A stretch of DNA of 64,000 bases from contig JABCPU010000097.1 of NCBI GenBank assembly GCA_016800925.1, positions 123,935 to 187,934 on the forward strand. The letters run 5' to 3'. Made by a program: the position numbers and the translations under genes. Positions within the stretch are counted from its first letter, which is position 1; every line of letters starts with the position of its first letter. This DNA is from Suillus spraguei. Its lineage: Eukaryota; Basidiomycota; Agaricomycetes; Boletales; Suillaceae. The notes beneath the pieces were generated by a model, which saw only the letters and a program-made list of their open reading frames with translations, searched no databases and had not been told where the DNA came from. Positions 47,006-57,758 of the stretch are shown here, in pieces.

Positions 47006-47481
47006 TGTCACGAATTCCAAATACAAATCATTACTCTTTCCTCAATTTCCCTAAAGCATCTAAACCCAGCGCTAAGACAAACACAAACTCCATTGAAATC
47101 CCTATAACTGCTTCTATAACCAAACTTCCTGATGAAGATGAAGAGATCTTTTATGATGCTATCAGATAAGATAAGATAAGATAGTGTCACGTGATCTTAG
47201 AACCTTCTAGAATATGATGTCATAACAATGTCACAATCATCACATCGTACGATTCTCATTTCTATTTTATGATTGGTTAGTAGTTTCAAACTCAGTTTAT
47301 ATCTCAGTTTCAATATGTGTATATAGTTAGCTAGTTTCACTGTAGTAGTTCTTTAGTTCAAACCTCTTGTATCTACACTTGTAGCAATCCAAGACGTCCT
47401 TGCTCCTCTCTCTCTGTGTGACAACCTTAGTTTGAGTCCTAGTCTCTGCCCTAGCGTTAATTCGTTTTGTGGGTTGTGACA
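47006..47481 (+). repeat. Gypsy 5' LTR
   Basis: 476 bp bounded by TGTCACGAATTCC and GTTGTGACA. It carries a (GATAA)n run near 47163-47180 and CACGTGATC near 47188-47196. A TATATAG lies near 47318-47325, a plausible promoter. It is a sister copy of the solo LTR at 44390. Confidence 0.88.
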
Positions 47482-48255
47482 TTAGGTTTGAACTTTAGGG
47501 GACTCCGACTCGCATACCGCTGCATACTTTTCTTTTGGATTCCTCTTCAACGATAGTACCGTTGTAGACAACTCTCAAAAGTCTCTTATCATTTTCTGTA
47601 TGCGTCTGTAAAGGCATTCGCACTTGCAGGCTAGTACAAAACGTTTTGTCTTGCCCGACCCTAAAAAGTCGCGATCTTTCTTCTCCCCTTTGCTCACTTG
47701 AGCACATTTTCTACCAATAGTCTTTTGTAGTTAGTAGACCTCTACCAGGCCCAGCCTTATATTGCTGCTGCTAGTAGACGGTGGACGAGCAACATTAGGT
47801 GTTCGATCTGTGACCTCAGTGCTGGCCCAAGACCCTGCCTGCTGAGCTCTACGATAGTTTCCTTTTTACAATAGTTTTCTCTTCATACAATAGAAGGTCT
47901 AGTCTTCTTCGAAGTATTTAGTGGAATTGCCTCGTTGTTCAAGATAGACTGGTCGCTTGTAAGCTTCGGCTGGAAGAGCACCGTGTCCCTCGAGTTTTTC
48001 CACTTGGAAGATCACAAAAACCTTTACTATAGTTTTCCTAGTTAGTAAATAGGGAAGCGCCTAGTTGGGTTGATTAAAGAACCCTTTAGGACCTGAGTAC
48101 ATGGTAGATCCGATCAGATATCGGGGACCACTCAGTTTTCCATTTACATACTTCTTTTCCCATCTCCTTTTCACCATCTTTCCTATTCGGGTTGACCGTT
48201 ACGACTAGTCAACCACAGACATCAGTAAATTGGGTTCCAGAAAACAACTGGTACT

Positions 48256-49293
48256 ATGTCTGCTCCCGCCACTACCATTCACAATGAACAAGCCCTGGCT
48301 GAGTATATCGCAAATGCTATCAATGTTGCGATTGCTCCAGTCCAAGAGCAAGTTCAAAGGCTCAGGAATATGAACGATGTCTTACAAGACCAGAACGAAA
48401 AACTCCACGAAGAACTTCGTCAATATAGGGAAAGAATTGATGAACTGGAAGCAAAACCGACATCAACAGGAGGAACTCCCAAAATTGCGAAGCCAACAGA
48501 GTTCACTGGAGGAAAAGACTCCATCGACGTCGGAACATTCCTGGCACAAGTATCCCTTTACCTCACACAATATCCCAATGCAACGCAACAACAACATCTC
48601 AGCTTAATGTTGTCTTATCTTAAGGGAAATGCCGGAAAATGGGCAGAACCTTACGTTAAAAAACAAGCTGCAGGAGAATTAATCTTCGAAGACTTCTTAG
48701 AGGAGTTCTCACGCATGTTTAAAGATGAGAACAAAGAAGCGAAGGCCATTAGAGAATTAGAGACCCTTAGGCAAGGATCTAGTTCTGTTCCAGAATACGT
48801 TGCATCCTTCAAACAAAAGTCAGTATTCACAAACTTCTCCGACTACGACCTCCGCCTTAAACTCCGATCTGGTCTACAAACCTGGATCAAAGAACAACTT
48901 GCTCATGTTGCGCTCAAAGACAAGAATACTCTCAACAAACTGATTGAAAGAGCAGTAGAAATTGGGCAAAACTTTGAAGAGTTGGACGCAGAGAAGAAGC
49001 GAAACACCTGGTGGACTCCCAAGTCTAACAGTGGAGTTCCTTCTTCATCAAGGGCTGGACCCAGTAACAGTGACGCTATGGATGTCGACTCCGGAAGGCA
49101 AAAAACTGCCCCCAAACCGCAAGGAAAGCCTGGTGCTTTCAAATGTTACAGATGCGGTGGAGAAGGCCACATGGCTAGGAACTGTAAGGAAGCGCCGAAA
49201 CCAGCGCAAGTGAAGGCATCGTCTGCCAAAGAAGAAACCGCGCCTAAATGGTTCAAGGACTGGTTATCCTCCAAAGAAGGCAAGGGTTTTTAG
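48256..49293 (+). CDS. Gypsy Gag, 345 residues
   Basis: This is the structural capsid protein of the retrotransposon. An N-terminal coiled-coil-like region (VQEQVQRLRNMNDVLQDQNE, EELRQYRERIDELEAK) is followed by the retrotransposon gag domain (FTGGKDSIDVGTFLAQVSLY, WAEPYVKKQAAG, FSRMFKDENKEAKAIRELE, LRQGSSSVPEYVASFKQKS). A CCHC zinc knuckle CYRCGGEGHMARNC (near 49143-49186) lies near the C-terminus. The frame is fully open and ends with TAG at 49291-49293 directly after a GGGTTTT heptamer. The pol frame overlaps it in the -1 register. Confidence 0.9.
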   Translation: MSAPATTIHNEQALAEYIANAINVAIAPVQEQVQRLRNMNDVLQDQNEKLHEELRQYRERIDELEAKPTSTGGTPKIAKPTEFTGGKDSIDVGTFLAQVSLYLTQYPNATQQQHLSLMLSYLKGNAGKWAEPYVKKQAAGELIFEDFLEEFSRMFKDENKEAKAIRELETLRQGSSSVPEYVASFKQKSVFTNFSDYDLRLKLRSGLQTWIKEQLAHVALKDKNTLNKLIERAVEIGQNFEELDAEKKRNTWWTPKSNSGVPSSSRAGPSNSDAMDVDSGRQKTAPKPQGKPGAFKCYRCGGEGHMARNCKEAPKPAQVKASSAKEETAPKWFKDWLSSKEGKGF

Positions 49294-52200
49294 AAGGGTT
49301 GAAGTCAGAGTCTGCAGACCTAGACCCGAACAATCGATTCTCTATTCTTTCTAGTTTTTCAGATGTAATGGAAGTGTATATACGATCCAAATCAGAGCAT
49401 TTTTATATTCCGATTACACTGAAAGGAAAGAACAGACAAGCAGATGTAAAAGCACTTGTGGACTGTGGTGCATCAACATTATTTATAAGTGAAAGATTTG
49501 TGAAGAACAATGATGTCCGGTGTCGTAAATTATTGCGTCCCATACCAGTCAAGAATATTGATGGTTCCTTAAATGCCGCCGGAGCTATGACAAGATTCGC
49601 TGAAATAGGATTAAAGATTGGAGATCATGAAGAAGACAAAGCAGCCTTCATGGTTACAGATCTAGGAAGCGATGACGTTATTATCGGTATAGATTGGCTA
49701 AGGTATCATAATCCGGAGATTGATTGGAACGCAGGACGATTTGCTCTTACACGATGCCCAATTAAGTGTGAGACTAAAAAAAAAAAAGACAAAAAAATAG
49801 AGAAAAACGAAAAACCCAAAAAAAGGGTGACTTGCCAGATCTGATTCCCACGGAAGAGGAAGATGATGACGAAGGCATGGCGAAGAAGAGGGCGATGGTT
49901 GAGGAAATAGAAGATGAAGATAGTCCAAAGAATGAATGGATTAGATATAAAGCTTCTATCGCCACAGAACAAAAAGTAGCAGAGGAAGCTACTAAGAAGA
50001 AAAAGTCTGTAGAAGAAATGGTTCCAGACTGGCTTCATGATTACCTGGGTGTATTCTCAGAAGAGGAATCAAAGAGATTTCCTGAAAGAAAGAAATGGGA
50101 TCATGCGATAGATCTTAAAGATGAGAATGATCTTCCACCGAATGCAAAACCATATCCTTTATCACCAAAGAAATGGACACTCTGAAAGATTGGTTAAAAG
50201 CCGAAACTGCATTAGGACGTATTAGAGATTCACAATCCCTGTTGCAGCACCTTTCTTCTTTGTGGCCAAAAAAGATGGCAAATTACGACCAGTAATGGAC
50301 TATAGAAAGCTCAATGAGAAAACGGTTAAAAACGCGTACCCTTTACCGAGATCTCAAGATCTAATTGATGCTTTAACTGTGCCACAATGTACTCTAAAAT
50401 GGATGTACGATGGGGATACAATAATATTCGGATGAAAGAAGGAGACGAGTGGAAGGCAGCCTTCAAAACGCCTTTTGGTCACCATGAACCAACCGTAATG
50501 TATTTCGGGTTGACAAATTCTCCAGCAACTTTCCAGACCATGATGAACGAAATATTTAGAGATCTCATTGATGGAAAGACGGTCGTTGTCTACATCGATG
50601 ACATCTTGGTCTTTACAAATGGAAATAAGGAGCAACACCGAAAAGTCGTGCGAGAAGTACTCAAACAATTGAAAGATAATGACCTGTTCTTGAAACCAGA
50701 AAAATGTAGTTTCGAACAGTCTAAAGTCGAATTCTTAGGGTTGATTGTGGAAAAAGGCAATGTATCTATGGACCCTGTGAAAGTAGAAGGAGTATTAAAA
50801 TGGCCTGTTCCCAAATGCGTAAAAGACATACAAGCATTCATGGGTTTTGCCAACTTCTATCGAAGATTCATACTGGGGTTCTCAGATATAGCCAGACCAA
50901 TGAATGATTTGCTAAGAAAAGATGTTCCATGGAATTGGACGGAGAAACAACAGAATGCATTTGATGAATTGAAGAAACGATTCACAGAAGCTCCGCTCCT
51001 AGTAATGCCAGACAGTTGAGAAAAAGAAAAGAATAGAAACCGATGCTTCTGATTATGCATCTGGTGCAGTACTTTCTCAACAAATGGAAGATGGACTATG
51101 GCATCCTGTCGCTTATTATTCAAAGTCAATGAATGATGCAGAACGAAATTACGACATTCATGACAAAGAATTATTAGCAATCATTCGAGCGTTAGAAGAG
51201 TGGAGGCACTATGTGCAGGGAGCACCTCATCCTGTGGAAATCTGGACCGATCATAAGAATCTCGAGTATTTCATGACGAGTCAAAAATTGACATGAAGGC
51301 AAGCCAGATGGAGTCTGTTCCTGGCGGAGTATGAATTTACACTCCAACATAAGCCTGGTGTAGTCAATGATAAGGCCGATCATCTGTCTTGGAGATCAGA
51401 CCACAGAGGGGGGTAGAAAACGACAATTCTGATCGCATTTTGCTTAAACTGGAATTTTCAAAATCAATGCTGCTAAAAGAGGCCAAGTTCTTATAGAAGG
51501 AGAAAAATCTCTTCTTAAAAAGATCAGACAAAGTACAGAACGAGAGCCTGAAGTGATGAAAGCACTAGAAACGTTAAAAGCAGCACCGGTGCAATTGCGT
51601 AGAGGAGTCGAAGAATGGAATGTTGAAGATGGATTGGTGTTATTCCGAGGATTGGTCTATGTTCCAAATGATAAAGAAATCCGCCGAGAGATTCTAGAGT
51701 TATTCCATGACTCACCACCGGCTGGACATCCTGGACATGCCAAAACCTTAGAATTGATTTCCAGAAACTATTGGTGGCCAATGATGACAAAAAGTGTTCA
51801 CGACTATGTAGATGGTTGCGATCGTTGCAGACAAACAAAGTCTATCCTAGTAAACCGACGGGACCTTTACAGCCAAATGAAGTTCCAGAAGGACCTTGGC
51901 AAACAATTACATGCGACCTGATTGTGGACCTACCAAAGAGTGAAGGGTGTGATAGCATTTTTGTTGTCGTTGATCGATTTACGAAACAAGCACACTTCAT
52001 TCCCACCAATAAAGAAGTAGACTCGAAGGAAATTGCCGAGCTATTTTTAAAGAATGTATGGAAACATCATGGAACACCAAAGAAAGTGATTTCAGATAGA
52101 GGAACACAGTTCGTATCCAAATTTATGGGACAAATGTCAAAAAGATTAGGCACAAAATGGTCTGCTTCGACCGCCTATCATCCTCATACGGACGGACAAA

Positions 52201-53067
52201 CAGAACGCATAAATCAAGAAGTTGAACAATATTTACGCCTGTTTACCTCTTATAGACAAAATGATTGGGTATCTTGGTTGCCGATTGCAGAATTCTCGCA
52301 TAATAACGCAGTCACAGTCACTGGTCATAGCCCTTTCAAAGTTCTATATGGATATAATCCAGAATTCACGATATCTCCTAATTCCAACTCCCGTATTCCT
52401 GTTGCCGATGAAAGAGTGGATCAAATGAAAGAAGCAAGAGATGATGCGGAAAATACTTTGAAACTAGTCAATGAATGAATGAAACGATTCTATGACAAAG
52501 GAGTAAAAGACGCACCACAGTATAAAAAGGGAGACAAAGTCTGGCTAGACGCGAAAAACATTAAACAATGTCGTCCAAGTCAAAAACTGTCAGATCGTCG
52601 TCTTGGGCCCTTTGAAATACTAGAGAAGATTGGCAAGGTGAACTATAAATTGAAATTACCGGCAAATTATCAGATCCATCCAGTTTTTTCACGTTCAATT
52701 ACTCACTCCATATTATGCATCTCAAATGATCCCTCATTCTCAACCCACCCAACCACCTCCTGACATAGTTGACGATCAGGAAGAATTTGTTGTAGAAGAA
52801 GTATTAGATAGCCGATTATTCCGAGGAAAGCTGCAATACCGAGTAAAATGGGAAGGATATCCGATAGAAGAATCGACATGGGAACCAGAAGAAAACGTAA
52901 AGAATTCCCCGATTCTTATAGCAGAGTTTCATAAAAAGAATCCCACGGCAGCTAAAACCAAAAGAATTCAAGGCTCTATACTTAATTCGGAAGATTTCAA
53001 GAAATGGAGAACACGTAACATCAGACCTTCATACATTCGCGATGACGCTCATCCTAGAGGGGGGTAA
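49248..53067 (+). pseudogene. Gypsy Pol: protease, RT, RNase H, integrase, chromodomain (broken)
   Basis: Domains in order are: protease with VDCGASTLFI (Cys where most have Ser, near 49460), reverse transcriptase ([43 protein letters not shown] near 50588), and RNase H ([39 protein letters not shown]). Integrase follows (HPGHAKTLELISRNYWWP, CDRCRQTKS, VDRFTKQAHFIP, SDRGTQFVS, YHPHTDGQTERINQ), then a chromodomain (YRVKWEGYPIEESTWEPEEN near 52838-52897). Breaks include an indel in A-runs near 49826, frame changes near 50170, 50390 and 51020, and TGA stops at 51294-51296 and 52476-52478. Both TGA codons sit where Arg is usual (LTRRQARW, NERMKRF). The element is thus a recent but inactive chromovirus. 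Confidence 0.88.
49284..49290 (+). promoter_or_regulatory. Candidate -1 ribosomal frameshift site G GGT TTT
   Basis: In the gag frame the codons read AAG GGT TTT TAG, so the heptamer G_GGT_TTT fits the X_XXY_YYZ rule exactly and touches the gag stop. A -1 slip continues as TTA GAA GGG TTG into the pol frame, giving KGFLEGLKSES. Confidence 0.55.
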
Positions 53068-53082
53068 TGTCACGAATTCCAA
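53068..53082 (+). repeat. Stub of Gypsy 3' LTR
   Basis: The 15 bp TGTCACGAATTCCAA match the start of the 5' LTR and follow the polypurine tract and GGTAA. The next base onward (GAGCCCCTTCAG) has no match to the LTR. Confidence 0.75.
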
Positions 53083-53695
53083 GAGCCCCTTCAGTGACAA
53101 ACTCCGTACTATACGGGTCACCCGACCCACATAATATCCCGTCAAAGACGGGCCAGCGGACCATGGGCCGAGGTTATGTATATCCTCGATGTTGATGGAT
53201 GGGCCAGGGGGAAATTATTTCCGATGGAGATGGGTGGGCCGGGAGACTTGTATTTGTGGGAGAGACGGGTGGGCCGAGGGAAACATGATTTCTGATGTTG
53301 ACGGATGGGCCAGGGGGATATCATCCCCGACAGAGATGGGTGGGCCCATCTGGGTAGTATGTAGAGTAGGATATTATAGACAGCTGGGCTGAAGAGAGAT
53401 GCAAGGCAAATATTATTGCATAGACGGGTGGGCCGAGGTAAGAGAATATTACATATACGGGTGGGCCGAGGTGAGAGAATATTACATATATGGGTGGGCC
53501 GAGGGAGAGAATATTACATATACAGGTAGGCTGACGTGGGGTGTATTACATAGATGGGTGGGCGAGGGTGCAGTAAAATATTTATTGCATAGACGGGTGG
53601 GCCGACGTGGGGGAATTTTACATAGACGGGTGGGCCGAGGTAAAATATATTACATATACGGGTGGGCCTAGATATGTATCATAAAGACGTACAGC
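53083..53695 (+). repeat. GGGTGGGCC minisatellite, block 1
   Basis: It opens with CAGTGACAAACTCCGTAC and the palindromes CCGTACTATACGG and CCCGTCAAAGACGGG. It then has about a dozen units containing ACGGGTGGGCCGAGG; around 53440-53530 the spacing is 32-33 bp with ATTACATAT between units. Translations of it are repetitive and not treated as genes. Confidence 0.8.
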
Positions 53696-53819
53696 TGATG
53701 TAGCCACCAGAGAATCAAACACATAGGATACATGCACCCTATGAGTGCATATACCTACCATCGACCACCAAAATCTAAACCCTGAAGCACGAAAACCTGA
53801 ATTCATCATGTCTGACATT
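53696..53819. other. Spacer between repeat blocks
   Basis: About 120 bp without the motif of either neighbouring repeat; nothing else recognised. Confidence 0.3.
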
Positions 53820-56512
53820 CATCGATAATTGAGGTGCCGGGTGCTGGGTGCCAAGTCCCGAATCCAGGAACTCGAAACTGGAGATTCAAACTAGAGATTT
53901 CCTGAATTCCGGATACCCGGACACCTGAAACACAACACACAAGGTGAAAGATTTAAAGTCCATGTGTGGAGTCATCTAGTGCCGAGTGCCGGGTGCGGGT
54001 GCAGAGTACCGAAACTAGAAACTAGAAACTCGAGATTCGAGACAAAACAGACATCTACCAAAAATGTGTGGATCAAAGTTTTGTTGTTGCCTGACATGTG
54101 TCTGAGTCCCGAGGACCGGACCCCGAAATTGTAGACTACCAGATTTCGGGATTCGGGGTTCGGCACTCGAGATTCAAGATTTGAGATGAAAAAGATATCT
54201 ACCAAAAATGTGTGGATCAAAGTCATTTTATTGCCTAACATTGTTTTTGGTCTCAAGTGCAAAAGCCCGAGTACCGAACTGCGAACCCCTAAATAGTAGA
54301 CTACCAGATTTCGGAGTTCGGAGTTCGGCACTTAGAATGTGTGGATCAATAGGTGTCTATTGCCTCACATTGTTCTGAGTCCCGAGTCCGAGTGCTGGGT
54401 GCCGGGGTTCAGGGTTCAGCACTGACAATATGTTGATCAAGATCTTTCACATTATGAGTACCAAGTCCCAAGTCCCGAGTGCTGGGTGCCGGAGTTCGGG
54501 GTTTGGCACATAAAATATGTGGATTGAGGTCTTTCACATTGTTTTGACTGCCGAACCCCGAGCTCCGGCACTCGGGTTCGGCACTCAACATGTGTAAATC
54601 AATATCATGGTATTGCCTCACATTGTGCTAACTCCCAGGTGCCGGAGCTTGGGGTTCGGCACTCAACATGTGTAAATCAATATCTTTGTATTGCCTCACA
54701 TAGTTGTAACTCGCAGGTGGCGGGGTTTGGGGTTCGGTGTTAAAATATGTGGATCGATATCATTCACATTGTTATGAGTACCAAGTCCCGAGTCCCGATT
54801 GCCGGGTGCCGGAGTTCGGGGTTCGGCACATAAAATATGTGGATTGAGGTCTTTCACATTGTTTTGAGTGCCGAACCCCGAGCTCCGGCACCCGGGAGTT
54901 AGCACAATGTGAGGCAATACCATGATATTGATTTACACATGTTGAGTGCCGAACCCCGAGCTCCGGCACCCGGGAATTAGCACAATGTGAGGCAATACCA
55001 TGATATTGATTTACACATGTTGAGTGCCGAACCCCGAGTGCCGGAGCTCAGGGTTCGGCAGTCAAAACAATGTGAAAGACCTCAATCCACATATTTTATG
55101 TGCTGAACCCCGAACTCCGGCACTCAGGACTCGGGACTTCCAAGCTCCGGCACCCGGGAGTTAGCACAATGTGAGGCAATACCATGATATTGATTTACAC
55201 AAGTTGAGTGCCGATCCCCAAGTGCCAGGTGCCGGAGCTTGGGGTTCGGCACTCAACATGTGTAAATCAATATTATGGTATTGCCTCACATTGTGCTAAC
55301 TCCCGGGTGCCGGAGCTCAGAAGTCCTGAGTCCCAAGTGCCGGAGTTCGGGGTTCGGCACATAAAATATGTGGATCGAGGTCTTTCACATTGTTTTGACT
55401 GCCGAACCCCGAGTGCCGGCACTCGGGACTCGGGACTTCCGAGCTCCGGCACCCGGGAGTTAGCACAATGTGAGGCAATACCATAATATTGATTTGCACA
55501 TGTTGAGTGCCAAACCCCGAGTGCCGGAGCTCGGGGTTCGGCAGTCAAAACAATGTGAAAGACCTCGATCCACATATTTTATGTGCCGAACCCCGAACTC
55601 CGGCACTCAGGACTCAGCACTCGGGGATCGGCACTCAACTTGTGTAAATCAATATCATGGTATTGCCTCACATTGTGCTAACTCCCGGGTGCTGGAGCTT
55701 GGAAGTCCCGAGTGCCGGAGTTCGGGGTTCGGCACATAAAATATGTGGATCGAGGTCTTTCACATTGTTTTGACTGCCGAACCCCGAGCTCCGGCACTCA
55801 GGGTTCGGCACTCAACATGTGTAAATCAATATTATGGTATTGCCTCACATTGTTTTGACTGCCAAACCCCGAGCTCCGGCACTTGGGGTTCGGCACTCAA
55901 CATGTGTAAATCAATATCATGGTATTGCCTCACATTGTGCTAACTCCCAGGTGCCGGAGTGCGGGGTTCAGCACTCAACATGTGTAAATCAATATCTTTG
56001 TATTGCCTCACATGGTAACCCGGCACTCAGTGATCGTAATTCGGGACTCAACTTTGTATTGCCTCACATGGTTCTAACTCACAGGTGGCGGTGTTTGGGG
56101 TTCGGTGTTAAAATATGTGGATCGATATCTGTCTCATTGTTATGAGTATCAAGTCCCGAGTGTCGGGTGCCGGAGTTCGGGGTTCGGCATTCAACATGTG
56201 TACATCAATATCTTTGTATTGGACTCACATTGTTCTCACTCCCGGGTGCTGGGGTTCGGGGTTGGGTGGTTAAATATGTGGATCAATATCTTTCACATGG
56301 TTATGAGTCCCGAGTCCAGATTCCCAACTGCCAGGTGCCGAAGTTCGGGGTTCAGCACTCCACACGTGTAAATCAATATCTTTGTATTGCCTCACATATT
56401 TCTAACTCCCGGGTGCCGGGGTTTGGGGTTCGGTGATAGAATATGTGCATCGACATCTTTCACATTGTTATAAGTTCCAAGGCCTGAGTCCCGAGTGCCG
56501 GGTGCCCACATA
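53820..56512. repeat. CpG-rich satellite array A (about 78-bp unit, both orientations)
   Basis: The unit contains GTGCCGAACCCCGAGCTCCGG, GTTAGCACAATGTGAGGCAA and TGATATTGATTTACACATGT, or the reverse complement of these. Two direct copies at about 54895 and 54973 give a 78-bp period. Other copies (for example near 55260-55320, 55640-55700 and 55810-55950) are inverted, so long imperfect palindromes arise. Open frames inside it are by-products of the repeat. Confidence 0.8.
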
Positions 56513-57010
56513 TTACAGTGAACTATCTCCGTATTATACGAGTGAACGGACGTGCATAATATCCCGTATGATACGGGCCAGCGGACCATGGGCCCATGGT
56601 AGAAATATCCTCGTTGATGACGGATGGGCCGGGAGGAATATTATTCCCGATGACAGCGGGTGGGCCCATGCAAGGAATATGTAGAGTAGATGAGTGGGCC
56701 GATGTACATGAATATCCGGTAGACGGATGGGCCGAGGTAGTTGGATATCATGTAGATGGGTGTATCAAGGTAGATGTGTATCAAATAGACAGGTATGTGA
56801 AGGGTACTTGTTATCACATACACGGGTGGGCCCAGACACATATTAAATTAGACGGGTATTAGACGGGTGAGCCGAGAGTGTTATATAAATATTTATTAGA
56901 CGGGTGGGCCGAGGGTGTTGTACAGTATATTATATTAGACGGGTGGGCCGAGGGTGGTATAAAATATAGACGGGTGGGCCCATGTGTATGATAATGGTAG
57001 ACATGACGGA
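56513..57010 (+). repeat. GGGTGGGCC minisatellite, block 2
   Basis: A second, diverged copy of the block at 53083. It opens CAGTGAACTATCTCCGTA, has the palindrome CCCGTATGATACGGG and the shared string GGGCCAGCGGACCATGGGCC, then units with ACGGGTGGGCCGAG at irregular spacing of about 35-60 bp. Confidence 0.78.
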
Positions 57011-57061
57011 GCTGAGGGAGTTGCATATCATCTGAATCAGAGGAGGTAATAAATCACAGTT

Positions 57062-57560
57062 ACTGAGTTCCCGGAGCAGCAGGTGCTGTCTTGACATGGC
57101 CTTTTGTGATGCTTAGGTTGTCTTGTAGAATGTGGAAACTGGGGTGCGAGGCTTGTGTTGCCCTACAAGACACCCAGCTCCGACCCCCGAAAATCAAATG
57201 AAGCATACCAAGTTCCGAGTTCCGAGACCCGGGTCTCGACACATAATTCAGTCAATAAGAGACACCCAGTTCCGACCCCCGAAATTTGAGTGAAGCATAC
57301 CAAGTTCCAGGAGCAGCAAGTGATGTCTTGAAATGGCCTTTATGGCGCTTAGGTTATCTTGTAGAATGTGGAAAGCGGGGTGCGAGGCTTGTGTTGCCCT
57401 ACAAGACACCCAGTTCTGACCCCCGAAAATCAGATGAAGCATACCAAGTTCCGAGTTCCGAGACCCGGGTCTCGACACATAATTCAGTCAATACGAGACA
57501 CCCAGTTCCGACCCCCGAAATTTGAGTGAAGCATACCAAGTTCCGGAGTTCCGAACCCGG
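57062..57560 (+). repeat. Tandem duplication of about 236 bp
   Basis: Two copies start GGAGCAGCAGGTGCTGTCTTG (about 57069) and GGAGCAGCAAGTGATGTCTTG (about 57305). Both run through TAGAATGTGGAAA and GACACCCAGTTC to GAAGCATACCAAGTTCC. Each carries inside it a shorter repeat (CCGACCCCCGAAA) twice. Confidence 0.75.
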
Positions 57561-57758
57561 GTCTGGACAAATGAATATCAGATATCCAGCACACTTCCAA
57601 TCATCTGGTATTTCATTGAGCAATGGATGATAATACAGCTTTGAAAGCCAACATCATCCAAGGTTCCCTTATCTGATCCTCACTATCTCCACCCCCTTTA
57701 ACACCAAAGTCTGGACATCCAGCATTCAGCGTCTGATTTCCCAATATCAACTTGCAAC

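Larger units (their letters stand above)
47006..53082 (+). mobile_element. Ty3/Gypsy chromovirus, 3' LTR truncated
   Basis: This is a retrotransposon with a 476-bp 5' LTR (47006-47481, TGTCA...TGACA), an untranslated leader (47482-48255), gag, pol with a C-terminal chromodomain, a polypurine tract AGAGGGGGG (about 53056-53064) and the first 15 bp of the 3' LTR (53068-53082, identical to the start of the 5' LTR). Sequence then changes abruptly to CpG-rich repeats. The element inserted into Copia, and its other flank lies beyond the repeats or was lost. Frame breaks in pol show it is no longer autonomous. Confidence 0.88.

Noticed and set aside
53399..53671. ORF with repeated YGWAEVREYY peptide
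   Set aside because: Direct translation of the GGGTGGGCC minisatellite; no independent evidence of coding.
54409..56589. Repetitive ORFs on both strands in satellite array A
   Set aside because: Same reason: short translations of inverted repeat units without conserved start or end.
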